Positions 44,382 to 53,093 of a DNA stretch of 64,000 nt are shown in pieces; within the stretch, counting starts at the first letter, position 1; the number at the start of each line of letters is the position of its first letter. The stretch lies in assembly GCF_014202315.1 (NCBI RefSeq), contig NZ_JACHGN010000002.1:404306-468305 (forward strand), given 5' to 3'. This DNA comes from Thermocatellispora tengchongensis (GTDB taxonomy: Bacteria; Actinomycetota; Actinomycetes; Streptosporangiales; Streptosporangiaceae). Under the pieces are notes generated by a model. That model was not told the origin of the DNA and did no database searches. It saw nothing but the letters and a program-made list of their open reading frames with translations. The translations under genes and the position numbers were made by a program.

Positions 44382-45215
44382 TCAGGCGATGCCGGGGTGG
44401 TCCACGAGCTTCAGGCTGCGCCGCCACAGCTCGGCCCGGGCCTGGGTGTCGTACGCCTGGGGGTGCGCCTCGGCGTCGCGGGTGCGGTCGAAGAACCGCC
44501 CGGTCGTGGCGGCGAGGGCGGGGTCGGTGACCAGCCGGTAGGTGGCGGCCACGCCGTCCTCGATGCTGTCGATGTGGTAGCCGAGCTCCCGCAGCACCAT
44601 CTTGGTCGGCATGTACGTCGCCGGGTGCAGGCTGTTCACCGTGACCTCGGAGGCGGGGATCCGGCCGGCCAGTTCGAAGCCCGAGGCGATCTGGGCGAGC
44701 TTGCTCTGGCGGTAGGCGCGCATGCCGCTGTAGCCGTGTTCGAGCATCAGGTCGTCGAAGTCGACGGCCTCCTGCCCGATGGACGCGACGTTGACGATGC
44801 GGGCCGGGGCCGATGCCCGCAGCAGCGGAAGGAGCTCCAGGGTGAGCAGGAACCCGGCGAGGTAGTTGACCGCGAACCTGAGCTCGTGGCCGTCGGCGCT
44901 GGTGCGGCGGTCGCGGCCGTCGGGTTCGCCCGCGCCGATGCCGGCGTTGCTGACGAACACGTCCAGCCGGTCGGTCGCGGCGCGCACTCCGGCCGCGAGG
45001 GCGCGTACCTGCGCGAGCGAGGCCAGGTCGGCGAGGACGGTACGCGGCCGGTCCACGCCGTGCTTGGCACGGATCTCCTCGGCCGTCCGGTCCAGCTTCC
45101 CCTGGTCGCGGCCGTGCAGGATCAAGGCGGCGCCGTCGGCGGCGAGCCGATTCGCGAGGGCGCGGCCGAGGCCGTCGGTGGCGCCGGTGATGAAGATCGT
45201 GCGTGGGCGGGTCAC
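44382..45215 (-). CDS. Short-chain dehydrogenase/reductase
   Basis: A 277-residue SDR oxidoreductase. The nucleotide motif is FITGATDGLGRALANRLA, with VSNAGIG in place of NNAG, then VNVASIGQ with the catalytic Ser and YRQSKLAQ with Tyr and Lys. The pattern resembles retinol/protochlorophyllide-type SDRs. It follows a TetR gene on the same strand with a four-base ATGA overlap, so the regulator probably controls its own operon. Substrate unknown. Confidence 0.9.
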   Translation of the reverse strand: MTRPRTIFITGATDGLGRALANRLAADGAALILHGRDQGKLDRTAEEIRAKHGVDRPRTVLADLASLAQVRALAAGVRAATDRLDVFVSNAGIGAGEPDGRDRRTSADGHELRFAVNYLAGFLLTLELLPLLRASAPARIVNVASIGQEAVDFDDLMLEHGYSGMRAYRQSKLAQIASGFELAGRIPASEVTVNSLHPATYMPTKMVLRELGYHIDSIEDGVAATYRLVTDPALAATTGRFFDRTRDAEAHPQAYDTQARAELWRRSLKLVDHPGIA

Positions 45216-45814
45216 GAGGGCTCCTCAAGGCCGGGTTCGGTGAGCGCGGTGACGAGCTCCTCGACGAGCCGGTCGTCGGGGAGCCGGCGGGTGGCGAGCA
45301 GCCGGTACCAGATGGTGCCGAACACGATGTCGGCGATGGCGCCGGGCGACAGGCCCGGCGGCAGCTCCCCGCGGGACCGGGCGCGCTCCAAGACGATCCC
45401 GAGCGCGTCGCGGCGGGGCCGCAGGAACGAGGCGCGGAACCGCTCGCCGAACGCGGCGTCGATCTGGGCCTCGGCCATGAGGGCGCGCAGCCCGTCGGCG
45501 ACCGCCGGCCGGCGGGCCAGGGTGAAACTCGCCTCCAGAAAGGCCCGCAGATCGGCCGCATAGCTCCCGGTGTCGGGGATCGGCACGTACAGCTCGGCCT
45601 TGGTGGCCATCGCGTCCATCAGCACGTCGGCTTTGGACGGCCACCACCGGTAGATGGTCTGCTTGCCGGTCCCCGAGCGCGCCGCGATCCCCTCGATCGT
45701 CAGACCGGCGTAGCCGACCTCTGCGATCAGCTCGAACGCCGCGGTCAGGATCGCCAGCCGGCTCTCCTCACTGCGCTTGCGGCCCGGTCGGGGCTGGACT
45801 GGTCGGTCGCTCAT
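45212..45814 (-). CDS. TetR-family regulator
   Basis: A 200-residue repressor. The helix-turn-helix reads ILTAAFELIAEVGYAGLTIE and GIAARSGTGKQTIYRWWPSK. The C-terminal ligand domain ends with a family-typical helix (RLLATRRLPDDRLVEELVTAL). On the minus strand TAGCAT (complement of 45823-45828) lies eight bases before the ATG, without a ribosome binding site, suggesting a leaderless transcript. Coupled to the downstream SDR gene, its likely target. Confidence 0.92.
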   Translation of the reverse strand: MSDRPVQPRPGRKRSEESRLAILTAAFELIAEVGYAGLTIEGIAARSGTGKQTIYRWWPSKADVLMDAMATKAELYVPIPDTGSYAADLRAFLEASFTLARRPAVADGLRALMAEAQIDAAFGERFRASFLRPRRDALGIVLERARSRGELPPGLSPGAIADIVFGTIWYRLLATRRLPDDRLVEELVTALTEPGLEEPS

Positions 45815-45963
45815 CGCCGCCCATGCTACCGTAAATGAAGACGAGACGTATCGATTCGAAAGGCGTACGGCGGCGGCGCCCGCGGGCGTGAGGCGAACCC
45901 GGGACCGAGGCCCCCGTGCACTACCCTGTGCGGGAAATCCTCGAAAGGAGCGGTCACCCCACC

Positions 45964-46278
45964 GTGCGCGCCAACCCCGTCCTCGTCTTCCGCATGCTCA
46001 CCCTGGCCGAAGGCTGGTCGTTCGTGGTCCTGCTGGTCTTCGGGTCCCTGCTGAGCCGAATCTCCGACATCGATCTCGTCCGGCCGCTCGGCATCGTGCA
46101 CGGCGCGCTGTTCGTCGCCCTGGTCGTCTCCCTGCTGACCGTACGCCGCAGGCTCGGCTGGGGCCCCGGCGCCACGTTCCTCGCCTTCCTCGCCGGCCTG
46201 CTCCCGCTCACCCCGTTCCTCTTCCACCGCCTCAAGCGGGACGAACTCCTCCGCGCCGAACAGGCCGCGACCCCCTGA
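45964..46278 (+). CDS. DUF3817-like small membrane protein
   Basis: A protein of about 104 residues with three hydrophobic segments. FRMLTLAEGWSFVVLL near the start, LGIVHGALFVALVVSLL in the middle and FLAFLAGLLPLTPFLFHR near the end match the layout of DUF3817 integral membrane proteins. Function unknown. GTG 45964 gives the expected N terminus, with AAAGGAG at 45944-45950 slightly far upstream; an in-frame GTG at 45916 is the alternative. Divergent from the TetR-SDR operon. Confidence 0.8.
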   Translation: MRANPVLVFRMLTLAEGWSFVVLLVFGSLLSRISDIDLVRPLGIVHGALFVALVVSLLTVRRRLGWGPGATFLAFLAGLLPLTPFLFHRLKRDELLRAEQAATP

Positions 46279-46339
46279 GACCGGTCGCGTCGCGCCCAGG
46301 GCGCAGCCGACCAGCCCGGAGCCGGTCGGTTGCCATCGC

Positions 46340-47239
46340 TCAGCCGGCGATCTGGGAGGTGACGCGCTGGATGGCCTTGACGGCGACATCGGGCTGGTCG
46401 ACGTAGATGTAGTGCTCGCTGTCGGTGGCCGTGCTCAGCTTGCTGCGGCTGGACAGCGCCAGCCACTTGCGCTGGCCCGCGGACCACGCCTTCTCCAGGC
46501 GCGGGCCGTACTCCGGCACGGCCGCCAGATACTGCTTGCCGTGCTGGATCACCTCCACCGGGATGTCCCCGGCGGAACGGACCTTCCCGTCGGGGATGAC
46601 GAGCTTCTCCGGGTTGTTCCCCTGGAGCACCGCGAGGTTCTGGGCGCGCAACTCCGCGGCCGGGCCGGTGGCGGACTCGGGGATCGCCGTGGTGATGTCG
46701 GCGGTCATGGTGGGGGAGGTGGCGTCCATCAGCACCACCCCCTTGACCCTGTCCTGGTGGCCGGGGGCGTACCTGGCGGCGATCAGGCCGCCCAGGGAGT
46801 GCCCGGCCAGGACGACCGGGGCGTCACCGGCGACGCGGTCCAGGACCCCGGTCAGGATCTTCCCGGTGGCGGTGAAGTCCTGGGGGGCGTCGGGCTGGTC
46901 GCTGGCGCCCGCGCCGAGGCGGTCGTAGGCGCAGACCCGGTTCTTCTCGCTCAGGGTCTTCTGGAGGGCGGCCATCTTGTCCAGGCCGTCGCCCGCTCCG
47001 GGCAGCAGGACGATGACCGGCCGGTCGCCGGCCGGGTCGCCGGAGCAGGAGACGTTCACCGAGCTGCCCGCGACATCGATCTTCTGGGTTCCGGAGATCA
47101 GGTCGGCGTCGGCTTCGGGGGTGGCCGGGGCGAGCGGGTCCCAGTTCTCCAGGGAGCCGCCTGAGCAGGCGGTGAGAGCCCCGCCGGCCACGGCGCAGCA
47201 CAGCGCGATCGCGACGGTCCTGTTCATCTTGCGCGGCAT
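46340..47239 (-). CDS. Exported alpha/beta hydrolase lipoprotein
   Basis: A 299-residue alpha/beta hydrolase with a lipoprotein signal (lipobox GGALTAC, lipid on Cys25). The nucleophile elbow is VVLAGHSLGGLIAARY, after VCAYDRLGAGASD. A probable acid lies in VVLMDATSPTM and a late His in DSEHYIYVDQPD. The enzyme would sit on the outer face of the membrane. The ATG at 47239 follows GGAGG at five bases. It is divergent from a two-component system 260 bases away, which could control it. Confidence 0.88.
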   Translation of the reverse strand: MPRKMNRTVAIALCCAVAGGALTACSGGSLENWDPLAPATPEADADLISGTQKIDVAGSSVNVSCSGDPAGDRPVIVLLPGAGDGLDKMAALQKTLSEKNRVCAYDRLGAGASDQPDAPQDFTATGKILTGVLDRVAGDAPVVLAGHSLGGLIAARYAPGHQDRVKGVVLMDATSPTMTADITTAIPESATGPAAELRAQNLAVLQGNNPEKLVIPDGKVRSAGDIPVEVIQHGKQYLAAVPEYGPRLEKAWSAGQRKWLALSSRSKLSTATDSEHYIYVDQPDVAVKAIQRVTSQIAG

Positions 47240-47499
47240 TATGTCCTCCGGTGAGCGGATCGAGGTCGGGTCGGTTTCCCCGGTGGGGTGGTGGGGTGCC
47301 GCCGTGGCGACGACGAGAACGCTACGGAATCGGCGGTGCCGGAATCGTCACCGTGCGGTGGACATTCGCCGGTAGCTCGCACGGGGGACAAGCGCGCCGG
47401 CCCATCAAAGGGACTGGCACGCCTCACGCCGTTCGCGTCCGCCTGGGCGATGTGGTGGTCCGGACACCGAGATGCCGCCCCGGCCGCTAGGCTCGCCCG

Positions 47500-48654
47500 G
47501 TGATGGATCTTCGCCGGATCCGGGACCTGTGGTGGCGGTCTGACGTCATGGTCCGGGATTTTCCGTTGGCGCTGCTGCTGACCGTCGTGTCGCTCCTGCC
47601 GGAGTTCCAGGGCAACGGGACGCAGCTCAGCGATCTGCCGGCCCGCCCCCACGACGCGCTGGCCGTCGCGGTGATCGCCCTGGAGAGCCTCCCGCTCACC
47701 GTGCGCCGGCGGTGGCCGGCCGTCAGCCTGGTCCTGGTGTCGCTGGGTTTCGCCCTGGACCAGCTCTTCACCTACCACGCGGTGGCGGGCACCGCGCTGC
47801 CCATCGCGCTCGTGAGCGCGGGCGCCCACCTGGAACGGCACCGGCGCGTCACCGTGCTCCTGCTGTCCGCGGCGTACCTGCCGCTGGTGGTCGCGCTCGA
47901 CCGGCTCGGCTCGAACGAAGGGCCGGCGGACCTCGCGCTGTTCTACCTGGCGCTGGTCCTCGCGTGGGCCATCGGGGCCTGGCTGCGCTCCACCCGGGCC
48001 GCCGAGGCCGAACGCCGCCGCCACATCGCCCAGGCCACCCGCGCCGCCGAACGCACCCGCATCGCCCGCGAGCTCCACGACGTCGTCACCCACCACGTGA
48101 CCGCCATGGTCGTGCAGGCCGAGGCGGCGCGCTACCTGACCGCCGCGCCCGAACGCCTCGACGCCGCCCTGAGCGCGGTCACCGACACCGGCCGGCGGGC
48201 CATCTCCGACCTGCGGCACCTGCTCGACCTGCTCAACCCCGACCACGACACCGACGTCAGCACGCCGTCCACCGCCGATTTGCGCACGCTCGTGGAGCAG
48301 ACGCGCCAGGCTGGGCAGCCGGTGGAGTACACCGAGGAGGGCGAGTCGGCGGGGTCGTCCGGCAGCGCCGAGTTCGTGGCCTACAGGATCGTGCAAGAAT
48401 CTCTGACAAACGCCCTTAAATACGCCCACGGCAGCCGTACCGTAGTCCGCGTGCGTCATGGCGAAAAGGAGATCAGCGTGGAGGTCGGCACCGACGGTTC
48501 CGGCCAGCGGACCGGCTCTCTTGGCGGGAGCGGGCGGGGCCTGGCCGGGCTCCGGGAGCGGGTCGAGGCCCTGGACGGCGAGTTCAGCGCCGACCGGCAG
48601 GCCGACGGCGGCTTCGTCGTACGGGCCCGCATCCCCACCGGGAGCTCGTTGTGA
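47500..48654 (+). CDS. NarL-type sensor histidine kinase
   Basis: A 384-residue kinase. Four or so hydrophobic helices (residues about 15-155) form the membrane input. The dimerisation/phosphoacceptor box is ERTRIARELHDVVTHHVTAM, with the histidine in ELHD, and the ATP-binding end contains QESLTNALKYA and GRGLAGLRERVEALDGEF. A TAGGCT -10 box (47488-47493) lies six bases before GTG 47500, so the message is probably leaderless; ATG 47503 is equally possible. Its stop overlaps the response regulator start (GTGA). Confidence 0.92.
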   Translation: MMDLRRIRDLWWRSDVMVRDFPLALLLTVVSLLPEFQGNGTQLSDLPARPHDALAVAVIALESLPLTVRRRWPAVSLVLVSLGFALDQLFTYHAVAGTALPIALVSAGAHLERHRRVTVLLLSAAYLPLVVALDRLGSNEGPADLALFYLALVLAWAIGAWLRSTRAAEAERRRHIAQATRAAERTRIARELHDVVTHHVTAMVVQAEAARYLTAAPERLDAALSAVTDTGRRAISDLRHLLDLLNPDHDTDVSTPSTADLRTLVEQTRQAGQPVEYTEEGESAGSSGSAEFVAYRIVQESLTNALKYAHGSRTVVRVRHGEKEISVEVGTDGSGQRTGSLGGSGRGLAGLRERVEALDGEFSADRQADGGFVVRARIPTGSSL

Positions 48655-49310
48655 CCGCGCCGACCCGGGTCCTGGTCTGCGACGACCAGGCGCTGATCCG
48701 CACCGGGTTCGCCACGATCATCGACGCGCAGCCCGACCTGGAGGTGGTGGGCGAGTGCGGCGACGGACAGGCCGCGGTCGATCTCGCCCACCGGCTGAAG
48801 CCGGACATCGTGGTGATGGACGTGCGGATGCCGGTGCTCGACGGCATCGAGGCGACCCGCCGGCTCGCCGGCTCCGGGGTCGAGCATCCCGTCAAGGTGC
48901 TCGTGGTGACGACGTTCAACCTGGACGAGTACGTCTACGAGGCGCTGCGCGCGGGGGCGAGCGGCTTCCTGCTCAAGGACGCTCCGCCGGCGCAACTGCT
49001 GCACGGCATCCGCACCGTCGCCACCGGCGCCGCGCTGCTGGCGCCCGAGGTCACGCGGCAGCTCGTCGGCAAGTACGCGGCCCGGATCCGTCCCCCCGAG
49101 AGCGCACCAGACGACCACGCGCTGACCCCGCGCGAGCTGGAGGTGCTGCGGCTCATCGCCGACGGCCGGTCCAACAGCGAGATCGCCGGGACTCTGGTGA
49201 TCAGCCAGGAGACCGTCAAGACGTACGTCTCGCGCATCCTCACCAAGCTCGACCTGCGTGACCGCGTGCAGGCTGTCGTCTACGCCTACCGCAACGGCCT
49301 GGTGACCTGA
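48651..49310 (+). CDS. NarL/FixJ-family response regulator
   Basis: A 219-residue regulator. The receiver domain has VLVCDDQALIRTGF, phosphoacceptor Asp in DIVVMDVRMPVLDG and the lysine in GFLLKDAPP. The C-terminal LuxR-type helix-turn-helix is LTPRELEVLRLIADGRSNSE to ETVKTYVSRILTKL. It is coupled to the kinase gene by a GTGA overlap. The target could be the divergent hydrolase lipoprotein gene. Confidence 0.95.
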   Translation: MTAPTRVLVCDDQALIRTGFATIIDAQPDLEVVGECGDGQAAVDLAHRLKPDIVVMDVRMPVLDGIEATRRLAGSGVEHPVKVLVVTTFNLDEYVYEALRAGASGFLLKDAPPAQLLHGIRTVATGAALLAPEVTRQLVGKYAARIRPPESAPDDHALTPRELEVLRLIADGRSNSEIAGTLVISQETVKTYVSRILTKLDLRDRVQAVVYAYRNGLVT

Positions 49311-49329
49311 GACCGCGCGGCCAGGGCGG

Positions 49330-50055
49330 TCAGGTGAGCTTGAGCAGCAGTTCGGTGAGCTCGGCGGGCATGGTGATCATGCAGTCGTGCCCCGTCGGCA
49401 GTTCCCACACCTGTGCCGGGCTGCCGTTGGGCTGTGTCGCCGGGACGGGCCGCCGCTCGATGCCCTCCGGTACGCCGGCGACGCAGTGGATGTGCGTCCG
49501 CGGAATCCTGCGCAGGGCCGGGTTGTCCAGCCGGACCGGTTGCCGGAAGCAGAGCACCGGCTGATCCGACAACATCGTCCGCAGCCACGCCACGTCCGCC
49601 GGGTCGGTGACCCCGAACAGGCCCAGGGGCGGCGGCAGCTCGGGCATCGGCGGGACCCGCCAGCCGGCCCCGGACTCCGCGGCGCGGTCGATGAGGTCCT
49701 GGGTCATGGGGTGGACATCGACCGCGCTCTCGCCGTCCTCCGGGACCATCGCGTCGAGATAGACCAGATGGGCGATCCGATCCGGGACCCGGTTGGCGGT
49801 GGACGAGATGACCAGCCCGGCGTAGCTGTGGCCCACCAGGACCACGTCGGTCAGGTCCTCCTCGATGATCAGCGTGACGATGTCGTCCACGTGCGTGTCG
49901 AGCCCCACCTCGGGGCCGAGCAGATGCGCCTTGTCGCCGAGGCCGGTCAGCGACGGCGCGAGCACCCGGTGCCCGGCCGATGCCAGCAACGGGACCACCC
50001 GCTCCCAGCACCGCCCGCTGTGCCAGGCCCCGTGTACCAGCAGAAATGTTGACAT
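49330..50055 (-). CDS. Alpha/beta hydrolase, EstC-like
   Basis: A 241-residue cytoplasmic alpha/beta hydrolase. FLLVHGAWHSGRCWERVVPLL, nucleophile motif VVLVGHSYAGLVISS, acid in HLVYLDAMVPEDGES and base His in LPTGHDCMIT match the plant-esterase-like EstC group. The substrate is unknown; small esters are usual. It is transcribed away from an XRE/MmyB-type regulator gene 160 bases upstream, a frequent pairing, so that regulator probably controls it. Confidence 0.9.
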   Translation of the reverse strand: MSTFLLVHGAWHSGRCWERVVPLLASAGHRVLAPSLTGLGDKAHLLGPEVGLDTHVDDIVTLIIEEDLTDVVLVGHSYAGLVISSTANRVPDRIAHLVYLDAMVPEDGESAVDVHPMTQDLIDRAAESGAGWRVPPMPELPPPLGLFGVTDPADVAWLRTMLSDQPVLCFRQPVRLDNPALRRIPRTHIHCVAGVPEGIERRPVPATQPNGSPAQVWELPTGHDCMITMPAELTELLLKLT

Positions 50056-50215
50056 GGTGCAGCTCCTTGTTCGCGGAAGGGACCGCCGGCCGATATCGCC
50101 GGCGTTCGTCGCGGAAGCCAGGTTTCCGCTCGCCCGCCGACGGAGGCAGAGCCCCCGCGATCCTGGGGGTGACAGGACCAGGCACGCGCGGAAGCGCGGG
50201 AACTACAGTGGGGCC

Positions 50216-51034
50216 ATGAGCGGCGACCTCAACCTTCTGGGCGATTACATACGCGCCCGCCGGGAGCTCGTCACTCCGGAACAGGCCGGCATCCCTTCCG
50301 CGGGCGTACGGCGCGTGCCCGGCCTGCGCCGGGAGGAGGTCGCGATGCTCGCCGGCATCAGCGCCGACTACTACCTGCGCCTGGAGCAGGGCCGCGACCG
50401 CAACCCCTCCGCGCAGGTCCTGGAGTCCCTCGCCCGCGTGCTGCTGCTCGACGACGACGCGACGGCCTACCTGCTACGCCTCGGGGCGGGAAGACCCCGG
50501 CGGCGACGGCGGCCCCGGAAGGAGACCGTTCCTCCCGGCGTCGCCAAGCTCGTCGCCACGCTCCCGCTCCCCGCGTACGTGGAGGACCGCTACTTCGACG
50601 TCCTCGCCGCCAACGCGCTCGCGACCGCTCTGTCGCCGCGACTCGCGGCCGGGGGCAACCGCCTGCGCGACGTGTTCCTCGACCCGGCCGAGCAGGCTCT
50701 CTACCCCGACTGGGAGGACGCCGCGCAGGGCATGGTCGCCGGCTTCCGCGAGTCCGTCGGCACCGACACGGACGACCCCCGGTTCATCGAACTCGTCGGC
50801 GAGCTCTCCCTCGCCAGCCCTCTCTTCAGCAGGCTCTGGGCCCGCCACGACGTCAACACGTGCGAAGGCACGCCCAAGCACATCGACCACCCCCAGGTCG
50901 GTGGCCTGTGGTTGAACCGCGAGAGGTTGGGCGTCAGCGGCGCGACGGGTCAGACGCTCGTCGTCCTCCACCCCGACCCCGGCACCGACAGCGCCGACAA
51001 GCTGGCGCTCCTCGCGTCCATCGTGCGGACATGA
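50216..51034 (+). CDS. XRE-family regulator with MmyB-like ligand domain
   Basis: A 272-residue regulator of the same group as the protein at 26952. The DNA-binding part contains LGDYIRARRELVTPEQAGIP, VPGLRREEVAMLAGISADYY and RLEQGRDRNPS. The ligand domain shows LAANALATALSPRL, DVFLDPAEQALYPDWEDAAQ and GTPKHIDHPQVGGLWL. TACAGT (50204-50209) lies six bases before ATG 50216, with no ribosome binding site. Divergent from the EstC-like hydrolase gene. Confidence 0.92.
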   Translation: MSGDLNLLGDYIRARRELVTPEQAGIPSAGVRRVPGLRREEVAMLAGISADYYLRLEQGRDRNPSAQVLESLARVLLLDDDATAYLLRLGAGRPRRRRRPRKETVPPGVAKLVATLPLPAYVEDRYFDVLAANALATALSPRLAAGGNRLRDVFLDPAEQALYPDWEDAAQGMVAGFRESVGTDTDDPRFIELVGELSLASPLFSRLWARHDVNTCEGTPKHIDHPQVGGLWLNRERLGVSGATGQTLVVLHPDPGTDSADKLALLASIVRT

Positions 51035-51088
51035 CCCCGGCCCGTGGCGGCGAGGACGGCGCCGTCAGGGCGTGCGCCGTCGCGCCGG

Positions 51089-51691
51089 TCACGGTCCTTC
51101 GGCGGCGTCGCGTTGTTCCAGGAGCCGGATCATGCAGTCCAGGGCCTGGCCGGGGCGGGGGGAGCCGGGGTCGAGCATCTGCTCGATCTCCAGGCCGGTG
51201 ACCGTCGCGACGATCAAGGTGGCCAGCTCGTCGGAGCCGGTGTGCTCGCGCAGGACCTGCGCGGCCAGGTCGCGCCAGCCGGTGGCGGCGCGCTGCTGGA
51301 AACCGGGGAAGCGGTCGGGATGACGCCCGGCCAAGACCAGGAGCTCCAGCCATAGCCGCATGTAGCTGTGGGCGCCGGGTGCGCGGGTGCTCTCCCAGTA
51401 GCGCCGCAGCAGCTCGCCGGGCGAGGCGCCGCCGGGGCCCTCGGCGAGCCGCCGGATCTGCTCGCGCATCTCGGTCTCGACGTGCTCGACGATCGCGGCC
51501 AGCAGCCCTTCTCTGCGGCCGAAGTGGTAGGTCAGCGTGTACGTGCTGAAGCCCAGCGCGGTGGCCAGCTCGGCCAGCGAGAGGTCGTCCAGCCCTCGCT
51601 CGGCGGCCACGCGGACGGCGGCGGTGAGGATCTCCTCGCGGCGGCCGGGCTGGGGCGGTCGCCCGACGGGCCTTCTCATCTGCTCTGACAT
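51089..51691 (-). CDS. TetR-family regulator
   Basis: A 200-residue repressor with an AT-hook-like start (RRPVGRPPQPGRREEIL) and a helix-turn-helix (ERGLDDLSLAELATALGFST, YTLTYHFGRREGLL). Its start is 60 bases from the divergent FAD oxidoreductase gene. A CATTAT-C-ATAATG palindrome in the gap is a likely binding site. On its own strand TACGCT (complement of 51701-51706) lies nine bases before the ATG. Confidence 0.92.
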   Translation of the reverse strand: MSEQMRRPVGRPPQPGRREEILTAAVRVAAERGLDDLSLAELATALGFSTYTLTYHFGRREGLLAAIVEHVETEMREQIRRLAEGPGGASPGELLRRYWESTRAPGAHSYMRLWLELLVLAGRHPDRFPGFQQRAATGWRDLAAQVLREHTGSDELATLIVATVTGLEIEQMLDPGSPRPGQALDCMIRLLEQRDAAEGP

Positions 51692-51722
51692 CTCGCGTCC
51701 AGCGTAGGACCGATCACCCCGC

Positions 51723-51752
51723 TTGATTTACATCACGAGCATTATCATAATG
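51723..51752 (+). promoter_or_regulatory. Promoter and operator of the FAD oxidoreductase gene
   Basis: TTGATT (51723-51728), 17 bases and CATAAT (51746-51751) place the transcription start at about 51758, the base before ATG 51759. The 13-bp palindrome CATTATCATAATG (51740-51752) covers the -10 box, so a bound regulator would block the polymerase. Confidence 0.72.
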
Positions 51753-51758
51753 ACCGTC

Positions 51759-53093
51759 ATGGAAATTATCCGAGGCCCGGGTCTGTGGTGGGACGGGCTC
51801 GCCGAGACGCAGCGGCGGCCCCGGCCGGCACCGGCGAACGACACCACCGCGGACGTCGTCATCGTGGGGGCCGGCTTCACCGGCCTGTGGACCGCCTACT
51901 ACCTGCGCCTGCTCGCTCCGGAACGCTCGGTGATCGTCGTGGAGCGCCGGCTCGCCGGATACGGCGCCTCCGGACGCAACTGCGGCTGGTGCTCCGGCTT
52001 TCTGCCCAACGGGCTCGACGGGTTGGCCCGCGAGCACGGCCGTCAAGCGGCCATGGCCATGCAGCGGGCGGCCATCGAGACGGTGAGCGAAGTGGAGCGG
52101 GTCGTCGCCGCCGAACGCATCGACTGCGGAATCCGGCGCGGCGGCAGCCGGCTGCTCGCCCGCAACCGGGCCCAGGCGAACCGGCTCGCCCGTACGATGG
52201 CCCGCCTGCGGTCCTTCGGCTTCGGTCCGGAGGACTACCGGCTGCTGGACAAGGAGGAGACGAGCCGGCATCTGGCGGTCTCCCAGGTGGTCGGCTCGGC
52301 GTACACGCCGCACTGCGCCGTGCTGAACCCGGCCAAGCTGGTACGGGGGCTCGCGGCGGTGGTCGAACGCCACGGCGCGGTCATCCACGAACAGACCCCG
52401 GTCCTCTCGATCGACCGGGGCCGGGTGCGCACCGAGCACGGAGTGCTGGAAGGCGACATGGTGGTGCTGGCGACCGAGGGCTACACGGCCGGCCTGCCGG
52501 GGCTGCGCCGCGAACTGGCCCCCGTTCACTCGCACATGATCGCCACCGACCCGCTCCCGGAGAGCTTCTGGCGGCAGGTGGGCTGGGCCGACCGCGCCAC
52601 GGTCGCCGACCAGCGCCACCACTTCGCCTACATGCAGCGCACCGAGGACGACAGGATCGCCATCGGCGGCCGGGGCATCACCTACCCCTTCGGCTCGCGC
52701 GTCTCCTCCGCCGGCGACCGGTCCGAGGCCATATGGGCGCGGCTGCGCCACGCCCTGGCCGAGATGTTCCCCCAGTTAGGCAAGGCCGGGATCAGCCATC
52801 GCTGGGGCGGGCCGATCGCGTTCACCCGCACCATGGAGCCGTCGGCCGGCATCGACCGCGCCCGCCGCCTGGCCTGGGCCGGCGGGTACGGAGGCGACGG
52901 CGTCGCCCTCAGCAACCTCGCCGGCCGCACCCTGGCCCACCTGATCATCGGCATCGACACCGGCGAGACCCGCCTTCCCTGGGCCGGCGTCGGACGCCGC
53001 TGGGAACCCGAGCCGTTGCGCTGGCTCGGCGTCCGCGCCGCATCCGCCCTCGCCCATCTCGCCGACTTCTACGCAGACCGCCTCGCCCGCTGA
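51759..53093 (+). CDS. FAD-dependent oxidoreductase, glycine/D-amino-acid oxidase family
   Basis: A 444-residue flavoprotein of the DAO superfamily, which oxidises amines or amino acids. The dinucleotide motif VVIVGAGFTGLWTAYYLR (residues 33-50) is followed by VVERRLAGYGASGRNCGW, and the C terminus has WAGGYGGDGVALSNLAGR. Segments such as RNCGWCSGFLP resemble gamma-glutamylputrescine oxidase-type proteins. I chose ATG 51759 because it coincides with the predicted transcription start; ATG 51750 and a longer frame from 51723 are possible. Divergent from a TetR gene. Its stop codon abuts the stop of the next convergent gene. Confidence 0.9.
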   Translation: MEIIRGPGLWWDGLAETQRRPRPAPANDTTADVVIVGAGFTGLWTAYYLRLLAPERSVIVVERRLAGYGASGRNCGWCSGFLPNGLDGLAREHGRQAAMAMQRAAIETVSEVERVVAAERIDCGIRRGGSRLLARNRAQANRLARTMARLRSFGFGPEDYRLLDKEETSRHLAVSQVVGSAYTPHCAVLNPAKLVRGLAAVVERHGAVIHEQTPVLSIDRGRVRTEHGVLEGDMVVLATEGYTAGLPGLRRELAPVHSHMIATDPLPESFWRQVGWADRATVADQRHHFAYMQRTEDDRIAIGGRGITYPFGSRVSSAGDRSEAIWARLRHALAEMFPQLGKAGISHRWGGPIAFTRTMEPSAGIDRARRLAWAGGYGGDGVALSNLAGRTLAHLIIGIDTGETRLPWAGVGRRWEPEPLRWLGVRAASALAHLADFYADRLAR

